Source of the DNA: a bacterium 1XD42-76
Lineage (GTDB): Bacteria > Bacillota > Clostridia > Lachnospirales > Lachnospiraceae
Assembly (NCBI GenBank): GCA_009917545.1
Contig: QZDW01000002.1
Coordinates: 226,921 to 290,920 of the forward strand
Length of the DNA stretch: 64,000 bases
Direction: 5' to 3'
Part shown: positions 56,363 to 63,995 of the stretch, piece by piece
How positions within the stretch are numbered: the stretch's first letter is position 1
How the letters are laid out: every line of letters starts with the position of its first letter
Program-made: the position numbers and the translations under genes
The notes under the pieces: generated by a model
Told to the model about the DNA's origin: nothing
Database searches by the model: none
The model's input: the letters and a program-made list of their open reading frames with translations, nothing else

Positions 56363-57342
56363 TAATATTCCAGTTTCCACATATAACGGCGTTTGGTAAG
56401 CGGATGCTGCCTGATATAGCTTAGTTCTTCTGCATAGACACGGAATACCGCAGTATGCATAAGGGGATTAAAATATGTAGCCACGTCTCCCGCAATCCCG
56501 GACAGACCGTAGTCTTTGGCGTCAACGACGGTTGTCAAAGCATCAAAGCGCTGAAGGAAGGTCAGGGCACGTGCATCGACAGAGCGTGTCTTTCCTTCAT
56601 TCATCAGTAGAATAAAGGGAACATCCTTTTCCACAATCTCAAAGGGTCCGTGGAAGAATTCACCGGAATGGAAGGAACCGGAATTAATCCACTGCATCTC
56701 TAACAGCAGGCAGATCGAGGTGGAATATGCGACCTCTGTGGAAGCGCCTGAGGACATAACATAGATCACGGGGGCATCGGCATATCGGGCGGCAAATTTT
56801 CTGGCGTCTTTTCTGGCAGATTGTGCGCTCTTCTCTGCCAGCTCAAAAATCTTATCAAAGGCGGCCAGCATGCTCTCATAACGGTCATAGCCCTCTGTCT
56901 GCTGTAATATCTCTAATGCCAGCGCCATCACATATCCCATCTTCTCCAGTTTCGCCGCATAATTGGCCTCAAAACCGTGAATCACGGAATAATCAGCCTC
57001 CTTTGTCAGCTCGGAACCATCTATATGCGTAACAGCAACTACCGTGGCACCAGCGGCCTTTGCCACCGAATTCGCCTGAACCGTCTCCGGAGTGGAACCA
57101 CTTAAGGAAGCAGTAATCACAACGGTTGTCTCACCCAGCCAGTCCGGAGTATCTGTATTGAATTCGCTTGCCGTATAATGGGCGACGCGCAGCTTACGGG
57201 ATGCATTGGCAAGAAAATATTTGCCGGGATAGAGCTCGCTCTTGGACGCGCCGCAGCCTACAAAAGCCACATTCTCAATAGTGTGTCCGGAAAGAATGCC
57301 GGAAACGATGTCCTTTACTTTTTGCATATCAATGTGATACAT
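56362..57342 (-). CDS. SIS-domain sugar isomerase/deglycase (FrlB/AgaS-like)
   Basis: 326 residues from the ATG at 57342 (AGGAGG upstream; a further-upstream ATG is unsupported). Two SIS domains: FVGCGASKSELYPGKYFLA and VVITASLSGSTPETVQAN, the sugar-phosphate-binding Ser cluster, then APVIYVMSSGASTEVAYSTS and SFHSGEFFHGPFEIVEKD, which resembles fructoselysine-6-phosphate deglycase and related enzymes. It probably acts on a phosphorylated amino sugar or Amadori product. No transporter or kinase partner lies beside it. Regulation by the GntR gene at 58953 is suggested by a shared operator. Confidence 0.88.
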   Translation of the reverse strand: MYHIDMQKVKDIVSGILSGHTIENVAFVGCGASKSELYPGKYFLANASRKLRVAHYTASEFNTDTPDWLGETTVVITASLSGSTPETVQANSVAKAAGATVVAVTHIDGSELTKEADYSVIHGFEANYAAKLEKMGYVMALALEILQQTEGYDRYESMLAAFDKIFELAEKSAQSARKDARKFAARYADAPVIYVMSSGASTEVAYSTSICLLLEMQWINSGSFHSGEFFHGPFEIVEKDVPFILLMNEGKTRSVDARALTFLQRFDALTTVVDAKDYGLSGIAGDVATYFNPLMHTAVFRVYAEELSYIRQHPLTKRRYMWKLEY

Positions 57343-57459
57343 AGAATCAATCCTCCTGTTCATTTTGTTTCATCCATTATTTGTCCTATTACTTCTGGTA
57401 GTTCTTCCTGGTTGCTGTTTGCCCTGTCGTTTTCATATCAATCGTTACATACGTTTCAT

Positions 57460-57475
57460 TCGTTATTTATATGAT
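57460..57475. promoter_or_regulatory. Candidate GntR operator at SIS promoter
   Basis: TCGTTATTTATATGAT agrees at 14 of 16 positions with TCGTTATATATACGAT at the GntR promoter (59720-59735). A nearby ATCGTTACATACGT (57441-57454) is a second related site. The position 120 bp upstream of the SIS start fits a promoter operator. Confidence 0.65.
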
Positions 57476-57613
57476 ATCATATTTTCTGTCAAAGTCAAGT
57501 GTTTTTTTACTAACTTTTATCCATCTTATGAATCTTTCCCTCTTTCAACTATAAAAGGTCCGGGGGCATCCTGGTTCCGATATGATTTAGATGTACGGCA
57601 ACAGCTCTGCCCA

Positions 57614-57722
57614 TTACTATGAAAATCTATCGCCGCAGGCGATCTAAGTTCAGGGATGCCAAATGCGCCTTACTACTTTCATTCATAGTGGCGCGATCAC
57701 CTGTGGGCACATGGAGGTTACT
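57614..57722 (+). repeat. Dispersed structured repeat, copy H
   Basis: Complete copy with hairpin TATCGCCGCAGGCGATCT, AAGTTCAGG, ACTTTCATTCATAG, GCGCGATCACCTGTGGGC. It stands between the SIS promoter and the XRE terminator. The rest of 57343-57880 is AT-rich without a supported gene. Confidence 0.87.
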
Positions 57723-57880
57723 ATGTATATTCTATACATCTGAACAGTTGTTCTTTTTCGTATACACAAAAATTTTTCTTATCCTTTATAAAACTTTCTT
57801 TTCAGAAAAATATTCTTTTTTTGTATAATTTGATGAATACTTATCCACTTTTAAGACATTTCATTCGCGAATTCAGGACA

Positions 57881-57928
57881 AAAAGAAAGCACCTTCAGAT
57901 GATTGATCCATCCTCTGGCGCTTTTTTG
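57881..57928 (-). terminator. Intrinsic terminator after XRE gene
   Basis: On the minus strand GCGCCAGAGGATG pairs with CATCTGAAGGTGC and is followed by TTTCTTTTT. The plus strand also ends in a T run, so it may work in both directions. Confidence 0.78.
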
Positions 57929-57946
57929 CCTTGTTGTATCATACCC

Positions 57947-58693
57947 TTACTCTGCATTTTTCATATATAAACGATTTAATTCAAAATACAATGGCATCAG
58001 TACCGCATTTATAACCAGGGAGTAAAACAAGGGAAGCAACGCTACCGATATATCCCCACATAAGGCAGCAAACTCGGGATCCAGCATATGACGGCGCATA
58101 AGATTCACCGTGCTGATTGTAAAGCCGATGCTTCCCCAAATTAAACTGGATCTGCATACCAGTTTAAGCGCGTTCGCACTGTCCCTTATCATTTCTGCCA
58201 TACAATGGTTTCTCTTGATTAAATAAACAAATGCCTTTAGAAAGCTCCGCCACTGCCCTGTACACAGCAGCATCAGAAGGCAGGGAATCAGGATAAATTC
58301 CATGCTGATAGAATCCACAAAATACCAGGTTTTGCTGCCGATTCCATATTTGACTATAAACAACACTCCTAAAGTTAGGACTACAAACTTCACAAGTAAA
58401 TTCGAACTTTTTTGAGCGCTATTTGCTTTTTGCTGCAATTCCACAAGATTTTCTTCCGCTCTTTTTTGATAATTTTCCATAGTAATCCTTTCTCCGCTGA
58501 GCAGTTCATTTGCGCTGATACCAAGTATTTTACATAAGTCCAGCATAATAGCGGCATCCGGAATGCTTTTTCCCGTTTCCCATTTTGATACTGCCCGGTC
58601 GGTAATATTTAACTTTTCTGCCAACTGTTTTTGTGTAAGCCCCTTCTCTTTTCGACAGGCTGCAACGAATTTTCCTATCGTTTCCTGATTCAT
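57947..58693 (-). CDS. XRE-family regulator with C-terminal membrane domain
   Basis: 248 residues. Residues 1-70 are an XRE helix-turn-helix (RKEKGLTQKQLAEKLNITDR, then AVSKWETGKSIPDAAIMLDL). A linker follows, and from about 100 to 235 there are four or so hydrophobic helices (LLVKFVVLTLGVLFIVKYG; EFILIPCLLMLLCTG; LIWGSIGFTISTV; LPLFYSLVINAVLMPLYF). Such one-component regulators sense membrane or envelope conditions. It is transcribed alone, between repeats H and I. Confidence 0.85.
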   Translation of the reverse strand: MNQETIGKFVAACRKEKGLTQKQLAEKLNITDRAVSKWETGKSIPDAAIMLDLCKILGISANELLSGERITMENYQKRAEENLVELQQKANSAQKSSNLLVKFVVLTLGVLFIVKYGIGSKTWYFVDSISMEFILIPCLLMLLCTGQWRSFLKAFVYLIKRNHCMAEMIRDSANALKLVCRSSLIWGSIGFTISTVNLMRRHMLDPEFAALCGDISVALLPLFYSLVINAVLMPLYFELNRLYMKNAE

Positions 58694-58829
58694 GTTTTTA
58701 TCCTCCTTGCCATCAGTATATTATAGAAAAAAGCTATCCTGAAACTGACCAATGGTTGATTTTGGCAGATTCAACCAGCAGTTGATGGCTTCTCATGCCA
58801 TACTCCCTCCTATTGCTTCCTCACTGGAT

Positions 58830-58891
58830 GTTCCGGGCAAATTACTTTCATTCATGGTGGCGTGCTCATCTGTGGGCGCAGGAAGGTTTCT
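58830..58891 (+). repeat. Dispersed structured repeat, 3' part, copy I
   Basis: TTACTTTCATTCATGGTGGC and GTGCTCATCTGTGGGCGCAG: the last half of the repeat only. The first half is absent. Confidence 0.75.
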
Positions 58892-58900
58892 ATGAAAAGG

Positions 58901-58948
58901 GACCTGCAAAAAAGAGCACTCTCCGAAAAGAATGCCCTTGCAGGTTCA
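58901..58948 (-). terminator. Intrinsic terminator after GntR gene
   Basis: On the minus strand GGGCATTC pairs with GAGTGCTC around TTTTCGGA and is followed by TTTTTTG, nested inside an AACCTGCA/TGCAGGT outer stem. Confidence 0.8.
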
Positions 58949-58952
58949 CTTC

Positions 58953-59675
58953 CTATAGTTCAAACATATACCGGCTGCCCACATAATACTGGCGTCCGAT
59001 ACAGATCGGTTTCTGGTTTTGGTCGGTAAAGTAACAATTCATGTATAATAACGGCTCCCCTGGCGGTACATTGAGCGCCTGGGCCTGTTCGGCGGAAGCC
59101 CTGGCAATCTCAATGGTACGGCGGCTGGTATCCACGATTCTCCGGCCTCCGACCTCTTCGATCATGGCAAACGCCGAGCGGTCGCTCCATTCTGCAGACA
59201 GCAGCGACTTAAATTCGTCATAGGGAAGGAACAGATTTTCCAAAAAGATTGCCTGTCCGTCCGCAGTGCGCACACGCTGGATATATAAAAGCAGCATCTC
59301 CTCACCACAGCCCCAGAATGTCTTTTCTTCTTCTCCCATCGGTACGATTTTTTTGTCCAGCAAACGGGCTCCTGGCTTCATGCCATACGCAAGGCATGTC
59401 TTACTGAAGCTCTCCACGCGGTTGCCTCCATTCATCTTGCGGTGAATGCGCGGGGTGCTGACAAATGTGCCGCGTCCCTGCATTTTCACCAGATAGCCTT
59501 CACTGCACAGCTCCTCCACCGCCCGGCGGACCGTCACGCGGCTGACCGAATACTCGGCACTCAGCTCCGGTTCTGTCGGTATCTTCTCCTTAGGTTTGTA
59601 TTTTCCGCGCTCAATCGCGGCTTTAATGTCCTCCTTGACCTGCTGATATAAAGGAACCAATGTGTTTTCCGGCAT
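58953..59675 (-). CDS. GntR/HutC-family regulator
   Basis: 240 residues from the ATG at 59675 (GGGGAG six bases upstream). N-terminal winged helix VPLYQQVKEDIKAAIERGKY, PTEPELSAEYSVSRVTVRRA, then MQGRGTFV; C-terminal UTRA effector domain of about 160 residues with MLLLYIQRVRTADGQAIFLE. HutC-type members bind sugar-phosphate or amino-sugar ligands. A palindrome lies at its own promoter and a matching half at the SIS gene, so it likely controls both. Confidence 0.93.
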   Translation of the reverse strand: MPENTLVPLYQQVKEDIKAAIERGKYKPKEKIPTEPELSAEYSVSRVTVRRAVEELCSEGYLVKMQGRGTFVSTPRIHRKMNGGNRVESFSKTCLAYGMKPGARLLDKKIVPMGEEEKTFWGCGEEMLLLYIQRVRTADGQAIFLENLFLPYDEFKSLLSAEWSDRSAFAMIEEVGGRRIVDTSRRTIEIARASAEQAQALNVPPGEPLLYMNCYFTDQNQKPICIGRQYYVGSRYMFEL

Positions 59676-59717
59676 TCTGAACTCCCCTCTCCTGTCGTAT
59701 ATCATAGCTTATCATTG

Positions 59718-59736
59718 TATCGTTATATATACGATA
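59718..59736. promoter_or_regulatory. GntR operator, autoregulatory
   Basis: TATCGT and ACGATA flank TATATAT, a near-perfect 19-bp palindrome 43 bp upstream of the GntR start codon. The core TCGTTATATATACGAT recurs with two changes at the SIS promoter. Confidence 0.7.
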
Positions 59737-59832
59737 GGACTTTATAATGAATCTACCTGTATCATAGCCGATTTTTCCTGTGAGGTCAAGTAAAAGAACC
59801 ACATTGGTCTGCCGCATACCTGTTTAAAAACT

Positions 59833-59865
59833 ATCGGTCAAAAATCGGTCAAAAATCGGTCAAAA
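59833..59865 (+). repeat. Three tandem copies of an 11-bp unit
   Basis: ATCGGTCAAAA occurs at 59833, 59844 and 59855 without changes, upstream of the tRNA promoter. Confidence 0.9.
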
Positions 59866-59890
59866 AGTTTAAAAAAAGACAAAATTCCAC

Positions 59891-59919
59891 TTGCTTTTTT
59901 CGAAAAGCTGTGGTATTCT
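59891..59919 (+). promoter_or_regulatory. Sigma-A promoter of the tRNA pair
   Basis: -35 TTGCTT (59891-59896), 17-bp spacer, -10 TATTCT (59914-59919), about 30 bases before the first tRNA. Confidence 0.65.
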
Positions 59920-59948
59920 ATATAAGCTCACTGATATGCAGAGCGTAT

Positions 59949-60022
59949 CGAGGCGTGGCTCAGTTTGGTAGAGCGCTGCGTTCGGGACGCAGAGGCCGCA
60001 AGTTCGAATCTTGTCGCCTCGA
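59949..60022 (+). tRNA. tRNA-Pro (anticodon CGG)
   Basis: Acceptor CGAGGCG pairs with CGCCTCG, discriminator A. Anticodon arm CTGCG-TTCGGGA-CGCAG, giving CGG. T arm AAGTTCGAATCTT. Confidence 0.96.
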
Positions 60023-60031
60023 TTGGTATAC

Positions 60032-60103
60032 GGCCTGTTGGTCAAGCGGTCAAGACGACGCCCTCTCACGGCGTAAACCCGGGTTCGATTCCCGGACAGG
60101 TCA
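60032..60103 (+). tRNA. tRNA-Glu (anticodon CTC)
   Basis: Acceptor GGCCTGT pairs with ACAGGTC, discriminator A. Anticodon arm ACGCC-CTCTCAC-GGCGT, giving CTC. T arm CGGGTTCGATTCCCG. Co-transcribed with the preceding tRNA-Pro. Confidence 0.96.
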
Positions 60104-60117
60104 TTGTCACAGAGATT

Positions 60118-60137
60118 CCGCCTTAGGCGGTTTTTTT
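60118..60137 (+). terminator. Terminator of tRNA pair
   Basis: CCGCC TTA GGCGG followed by seven T residues. The stretch 60138-60443 after it contains no gene that I can support. Confidence 0.9.
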
Positions 60138-60443
60138 GTTTTTTAGCCTCTTTAGTATCCGTATTTTCTGCAATTTCCTTAACTGTCTGTATCCCTCTTT
60201 TCGGAAGCCTGATTTCTGTTTTCTTTTTAAGTTCCATTTATGCTTTGATTTAAAAATCTTCCTGCTTCTGTTTCACTCAGGGTATCCTATTGCCGTATCA
60301 TCTGCGTCTTTTTGTGTCTGCTTATGGTTCCGGTTTGTCAGGCCTTTCTGATATATCCTGATATAAAATAGCAAAAAATCCCTCTCATGATTTCTGCCAT
60401 ATCGGCTATACTAAAACCATCACAGGAAAAGGTGGTGAATAAA

Positions 60444-60617
60444 ATGATGAATAAGGAAAAAAACGACAGCATTCAATGTTCCATCCACAACTGCGTGCAT
60501 CATGCCGGAAATGTGGACTATTGCACACTTGAGAGAATTCATGTCGGCACTCATGAGATGAATCCTACCATGAAGGAATGCACCGACTGCGATTCCTTCC
60601 AGTATAAGATGTCATAA
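60444..60617 (+). CDS. DUF1540 cysteine-rich small protein
   Basis: 57 residues from the ATG at 60444 (AAAGGTGGTG upstream). CSIHNCVHHAGNVDYCTLERI, HVG and ECTDCDSFQY give the four to five conserved Cys of DUF1540, likely binding zinc or iron. Found in clostridial spore-formers; function unknown. Confidence 0.82.
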   Translation: MMNKEKNDSIQCSIHNCVHHAGNVDYCTLERIHVGTHEMNPTMKECTDCDSFQYKMS

Positions 60618-60651
60618 GCAGTCCGGTTCCGGGTAAAACACCGGACTCTGA

Positions 60652-60702
60652 CAAAAAATCGGCCCGATGCCCACAGAATATTCCCTCTGTGAGCACCGGG
60701 CG
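60652..60702 (-). terminator. Terminator after cotJC fragment
   Basis: On the minus strand GCCCGGTGCTCACAGA pairs with TCTGTGGGCATCGGGC and is followed by CGATTTTTTG. The original cotJC terminator seems intact. Confidence 0.8.
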
Positions 60703-60708
60703 TTCCAT

Positions 60709-60975
60709 TTACTGGCCGTTCTGTCCCTGGCAGCCGCAGCCACCCTGTACGTCCGCTGCTTTGTCAAAGCTTGGATTAAAGGCATAAAAGTTTTTACTGT
60801 CCAGCTTATCCTGCAGCCCTCTGAGCGCTTCCCCGAACCGCTGGAAATGGATGATCTCTCGCTTTCTTAAAAACCGGATCGGATCACAGACATCCGGATC
60901 CTTTACTACACGAAGGATGTTATCATAGGTGCTTCGCGCCTTCTGCTCTGCTGCAATCATGTAAGAACAACTCAT
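60709..60975 (-). pseudogene. cotJC: CotJC manganese-catalase-like spore coat protein, 5'-truncated
   Basis: 88 codons match the C-terminal half of CotJC: SYMIAAEQKARSTYDNIL, VKDPDVCDPIRFLRKREI and IIHFQRFGEAL (Glu and His metal ligands of the second half of the four-helix bundle), then DKLDSKNFYAFNPSFDK. A full CotJC has about 190 residues; the first half is missing. The frame starts only 30 bp from the stop of a large serine recombinase, with no ribosome-binding site. The missing half may lie at the far end of the inserted element, beyond the window. Confidence 0.82.
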
Positions 60976-61005
60976 GCTTATTAAACCTGCTCAATAAGAT
61001 TCAGG

Positions 61006-62571
61006 TTAAAAGTTCCAGTGAATTTCTATCGGGACGTCCCTTGTTCCCGGAATACGCTTGCCGACGGATACATAATCAATCAGTGTTTCCACAATCTCAC
61101 GGGTAAGATGTTCCAAGTTGGTGTATTGTTCAATCCGTTCGCGGCGATTGTCGCCCGCCGCTTGTTTTTCTTCGATTTCCGCTAACTGTTTTTCTCCGTC
61201 AGCAATCACATGCTCCAAACGGCCGCGTTCTGTGGTAAAGCCCTTTGACATATCCACATAATCACTTTCGGAAATCAAGCCCTTTACCTTATCCATGTAT
61301 AGCTCCCGAATCCCCTTTGAATATTCATCAATCTTTTTCTGATAAATAGCTAGGTCAGAGAGCAGGCGGGCTTTTTGCCCCTGCAAGTTGTCGCAAAATT
61401 CAACGTTCTGCTCTAATTCGTCTTTGTCAAGATACTCCGCAGCCAAACGGTTCAGTTCGTCAATTACCATTCTTTCCAGTCTGTCAACGGAGATAAAAGA
61501 GCCGATACAAGCGTCTTTTGCTACATGGCGGCTTGAACATTGTAAATAATGTTTGCTGCCACGTTGGGGAGAGGTTTTAGATGAACGCATGGTATAACCG
61601 CAATTAGCACAGCGGGCTTTTCTTGCGAATAAGCCGATTGTGCCAACCTCAAAGGGCTTTGCCCTTTGTGCAACTAATGCTTGTACTCTGTCCCATAATT
61701 CCCGGTCAATAATCGGTTCATGTGTTCCCTCAACGCGATACCATTCTTCTTTAGGACGCGGCTTGTTTTGCTTTGTCTTATAGGACACACTACCGTATTT
61801 TCCTTGAACCATATTGCCGATATAGATTTCATTTGTCAGCATATCAGAAATAGCAAAGTATTTCCAAAGGGTGCTGTTTTTCGTTTTCGGCTGTTGGTAT
61901 CGTAAGCCCTGCAGACGCTTATATTCTGTCGGATTTGGTATGCCCCGATCATTGAGCATACGGGCGATTGCCGTTTTTCCATACCCTTGTGAAAATAGGG
62001 TAAACACTTCACGGACAACGGCTGCGGCTGCTTCATCAATAACCAAATGCCCTTTGGGGTCCGGGTCTTTCTTGTAACCGTAAAGAGCAAATGCGCCAAT
62101 GTGAAAACCATTCTTTCGTCTGTTTGTTAAAACGCTTCGGATATTTTCAGACATATCCTCTAAATACCATTCATTGACAAGCCCGTTAATTTGGCGGGAC
62201 TTTTTGTTTCCTTTGTTAGCGGTGTCAGCGTTATCAACGATACTGATGAAGCGAATACCCCAAATAGGGAATAGTCCATGTATGTACTTTTCCACAAGTT
62301 CCAGTTCGCGGGTAAAACGCGATTGTGTCTTACAAAGGATAATATCAAATCTGCGCTGCTCTGCATCTTTTAGCAAACGATTAAATTCTGGCCGGCGGCG
62401 GTCAGAGCCGGTATAGTCGTCATCGCTGTAAATGTTGTAAAGTTCCCACCCCTGTTCCATAGTGTATTGCAGCAGCATAGATTTTTGATTTTGTATGCTG
62501 TTGCTGTCATCAGTTTCAAATTGCTTGTTTCTATCTTCTTCGGATAAGCGGCAGTAAATAGCTACTTTCAT
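61006..62571 (-). CDS. Large serine recombinase (integrase/transposase of mobile element)
   Basis: 521 residues from the ATG at 62571 (AAGGAGATATGAG upstream; an earlier in-frame ATG is weaker). N-terminal catalytic domain with Ser10 in AIYCRLSEED, SRFTREL and the Arg cluster; recombinase domain GYKKDPDPKGHLVIDEAAAA and ARMLNDRGIPNP; zinc ribbon CANCGYTM ... CSSRH ... AC at about 335-375; coiled coil; and a C-terminal DUF4368-like end FETLIDYVSVGKRI ... IEIHWNF. Enzymes of this family move ICEs and transposons such as Tn4451 and Tn1549-like elements. It sits at the element's edge, against truncated cotJC. Confidence 0.95.
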   Translation of the reverse strand: MKVAIYCRLSEEDRNKQFETDDSNSIQNQKSMLLQYTMEQGWELYNIYSDDDYTGSDRRRPEFNRLLKDAEQRRFDIILCKTQSRFTRELELVEKYIHGLFPIWGIRFISIVDNADTANKGNKKSRQINGLVNEWYLEDMSENIRSVLTNRRKNGFHIGAFALYGYKKDPDPKGHLVIDEAAAAVVREVFTLFSQGYGKTAIARMLNDRGIPNPTEYKRLQGLRYQQPKTKNSTLWKYFAISDMLTNEIYIGNMVQGKYGSVSYKTKQNKPRPKEEWYRVEGTHEPIIDRELWDRVQALVAQRAKPFEVGTIGLFARKARCANCGYTMRSSKTSPQRGSKHYLQCSSRHVAKDACIGSFISVDRLERMVIDELNRLAAEYLDKDELEQNVEFCDNLQGQKARLLSDLAIYQKKIDEYSKGIRELYMDKVKGLISESDYVDMSKGFTTERGRLEHVIADGEKQLAEIEEKQAAGDNRRERIEQYTNLEHLTREIVETLIDYVSVGKRIPGTRDVPIEIHWNF

Positions 62572-62643
62572 GTTCTCATATCTCCTTAGAGACAGGAACA
62601 AGCCTCCTCGTTTATGATTATATCATAAAAGAGGGGCTTGTCA

Positions 62644-62793
62644 TTATCGCCGTACCGCGGCTGTTCCCTTATTTTTTTCAATTTTACTGATAAGCTCAAT
62701 CCATTTTTGTGTGAATTGAGTTTTTGAAGTCGTGCTCTCGCCGCTTTTGAAAACACTACTACAAATATTTTTCGATTTTTCGTTGTTTGTCAT
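62644..62793 (-). CDS. Small protein (49 aa) upstream of recombinase
   Basis: Starts MTNNEKSKNICSSVFKSGES and continues with TQKWIELISKIEKNKGT. ATG at 62793 preceded by AAAGGGGGC. Short helical proteins of this kind accompany large serine recombinases in clostridial elements and resemble TnpW-type proteins; that name is tentative. It lies 72 bp upstream of the recombinase start. Confidence 0.72.
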   Translation of the reverse strand: MTNNEKSKNICSSVFKSGESTTSKTQFTQKWIELISKIEKNKGTAAVRR

Positions 62794-62800
62794 AATTAGC

Positions 62801-62838
62801 CCCCTTTCAAGAATGGCAATACACTATATGAAAAGGGG
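62801..62838 (-). promoter_or_regulatory. Hairpin sequestering the ribosome-binding site of the 49-aa gene
   Basis: On the minus strand, CCCCTTTTCA (62838-62829) can pair with TGAAAGGGG (62809-62801), which is the Shine-Dalgarno region of the gene at 62793. The leader peptide lies just before it. The arrangement fits translational attenuation. Confidence 0.55.
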
Positions 62839-62850
62839 CAAGTCCACTAT

Positions 62851-62886
62851 TCATTGCTTTTGAAATCCTCTGCGATTAGGTTTCAT
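62851..62886 (-). CDS. Leader peptide candidate (11 aa)
   Basis: Encodes MKPNRRGFQKQ, with a perfect Shine-Dalgarno AGGAGGTGAGAAC just upstream of the ATG at 62886. It ends 13 bases before the anti-Shine-Dalgarno arm. Its strong initiation signal and position argue that it is translated to control the next gene. Confidence 0.6.
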   Translation of the reverse strand: MKPNRRGFQKQ

Positions 62887-62988
62887 GTTCTCACCTCCTG
62901 CCGAAAGGTGACAGTACCTCCCCTTTTCGCGTGATAATTACAGACGTTTTTTCTTTTGCCGTCATTTGGCAGACTATAACTATTTCAT

Positions 62989-63095
62989 TACTATGAAAGT
63001 CCATCGCCGCAGGCGATCTAAGTTCAGGGATGCCTAATGCGCCTGAACTACTTTCATTCTTGGCGGCACGCTCACCTGGGGGCGCATGATGGTTT
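62989..63095 (+). repeat. Dispersed structured repeat, copy J
   Basis: Complete copy: ACTATGAAAGTCCATCGCCG, CAGGCGATCT, AAGTTCAGG / CCTGAACT, ACTTTCATTC, GGCACGCTCACCTGGGGGCGC. It lies inside the recombinase-associated element, between the leader peptide and the ABC remnant. Confidence 0.87.
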
Positions 63096-63120
63096 GCTTC
63101 AAAATTGCTTAACGCAATTA

Positions 63121-63905
63121 TTACAATTCGTTGATTGTTTCAGTTACAGAAATATTCCGTATTCTTTTGGCTGGGGTATAGGTGGCTGCCATCGCTGCAA
63201 GAACAACGAACAGAAATATAACTATTAAGGAAGAAATAGGTAAATTCCAAACCGCACCAGGAAACTGTTCTGCAATAAGAAAATCATAGAACAGTTTGCT
63301 TAACGGCAGTCCAACAATACAACCGACGACGCATCCCCAAAAAGAATAGGTAATCGCTTCGGCTGCCATCATTTTTGTAATTTGACCTTCATCCATACCT
63401 ACGGCCCGCATAGCTCCATATTGTTTCATTCCTGCGGACACACTCATAGAAATGCTGTTGATGATATTCAGCACAGTAACCAGAGTGATGATGGCTAAAA
63501 ATCCATATACAAAAAATACAAAGGCCATATAGGTGCCCGATGTGCGCTGTTCTCGCTTGTCCCGGAAACTATAATTGTCACCTGCAACAGTTTGGATGGC
63601 GTTGACATTTTCATTTGTTACCTCACTTGTGGTCTGTATCATAACAAGAGAATAGTCCGTTATCCCTGTTAAGCGGACGAAAGTCTAACTGGACGTAATA
63701 AGGGTAATGTCAATATCAGAAGTGCCCGCTGATTGGGGCATAAGATAATTGGCAAAATCAATCATAACCGAAAAGCTCAAAAACAGGACTATACTAAGTG
63801 CAAAAGAGCCGGACGGGTAATCAGCGCACGTCCTATTGCCACACGTTGCTGCTGTCCGCCGGATAATTGACTGGGTAAATGGTGGCGGCGTTCTTTCAAA
63901 TGCTA
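63121..63905 (-). pseudogene. MacB/FtsX-type ABC transporter remnant (ATPase and permease fused by deletion)
   Basis: Frame 63121-63642 encodes the last 170 residues of an FtsX-type permease (three or four helices, VSAGMKQYGAMRAVGMDEGQ and ATYTPAKRIRNISVTETINE). Upstream a TAG near 63685 interrupts the frame, after FSVMIDFANYLM. Further upstream, in another frame, [20 protein letters not shown] is the ABC signature of the ATPase, which then runs directly into permease sequence near 63800. The Walker B, H-loop and most of the permease are missing. This transporter is dead. Confidence 0.8.
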
Positions 63906-63911
63906 AGAGCG

Positions 63912-63995
63912 CATTATCCGAGATAATCAATTATCCGAGGAAACTCTCAAAACCGCCAGCATAAAAGGCTTTCAGAGAAGTTACCTCGGATAATG
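63912..63995. repeat. Inverted and direct copies of a 10-bp recombination-like motif
   Basis: CATTATCCGAG (63912-63922) and TTATCCGAGG (63931-63940) face CCTCGGATAATG (63984-63995). The motif occurs three times in 84 bp with no coding frame, which is the pattern of recombinase- or transposase-binding ends. The element to which it belongs lies beyond the window. Confidence 0.55.

Noticed and set aside
55988..56365. Plus-strand frame after the PH-domain gene
   Set aside because: It has a plausible ribosome-binding site but runs through a strong terminator and two structured repeats, so it is not a real gene.
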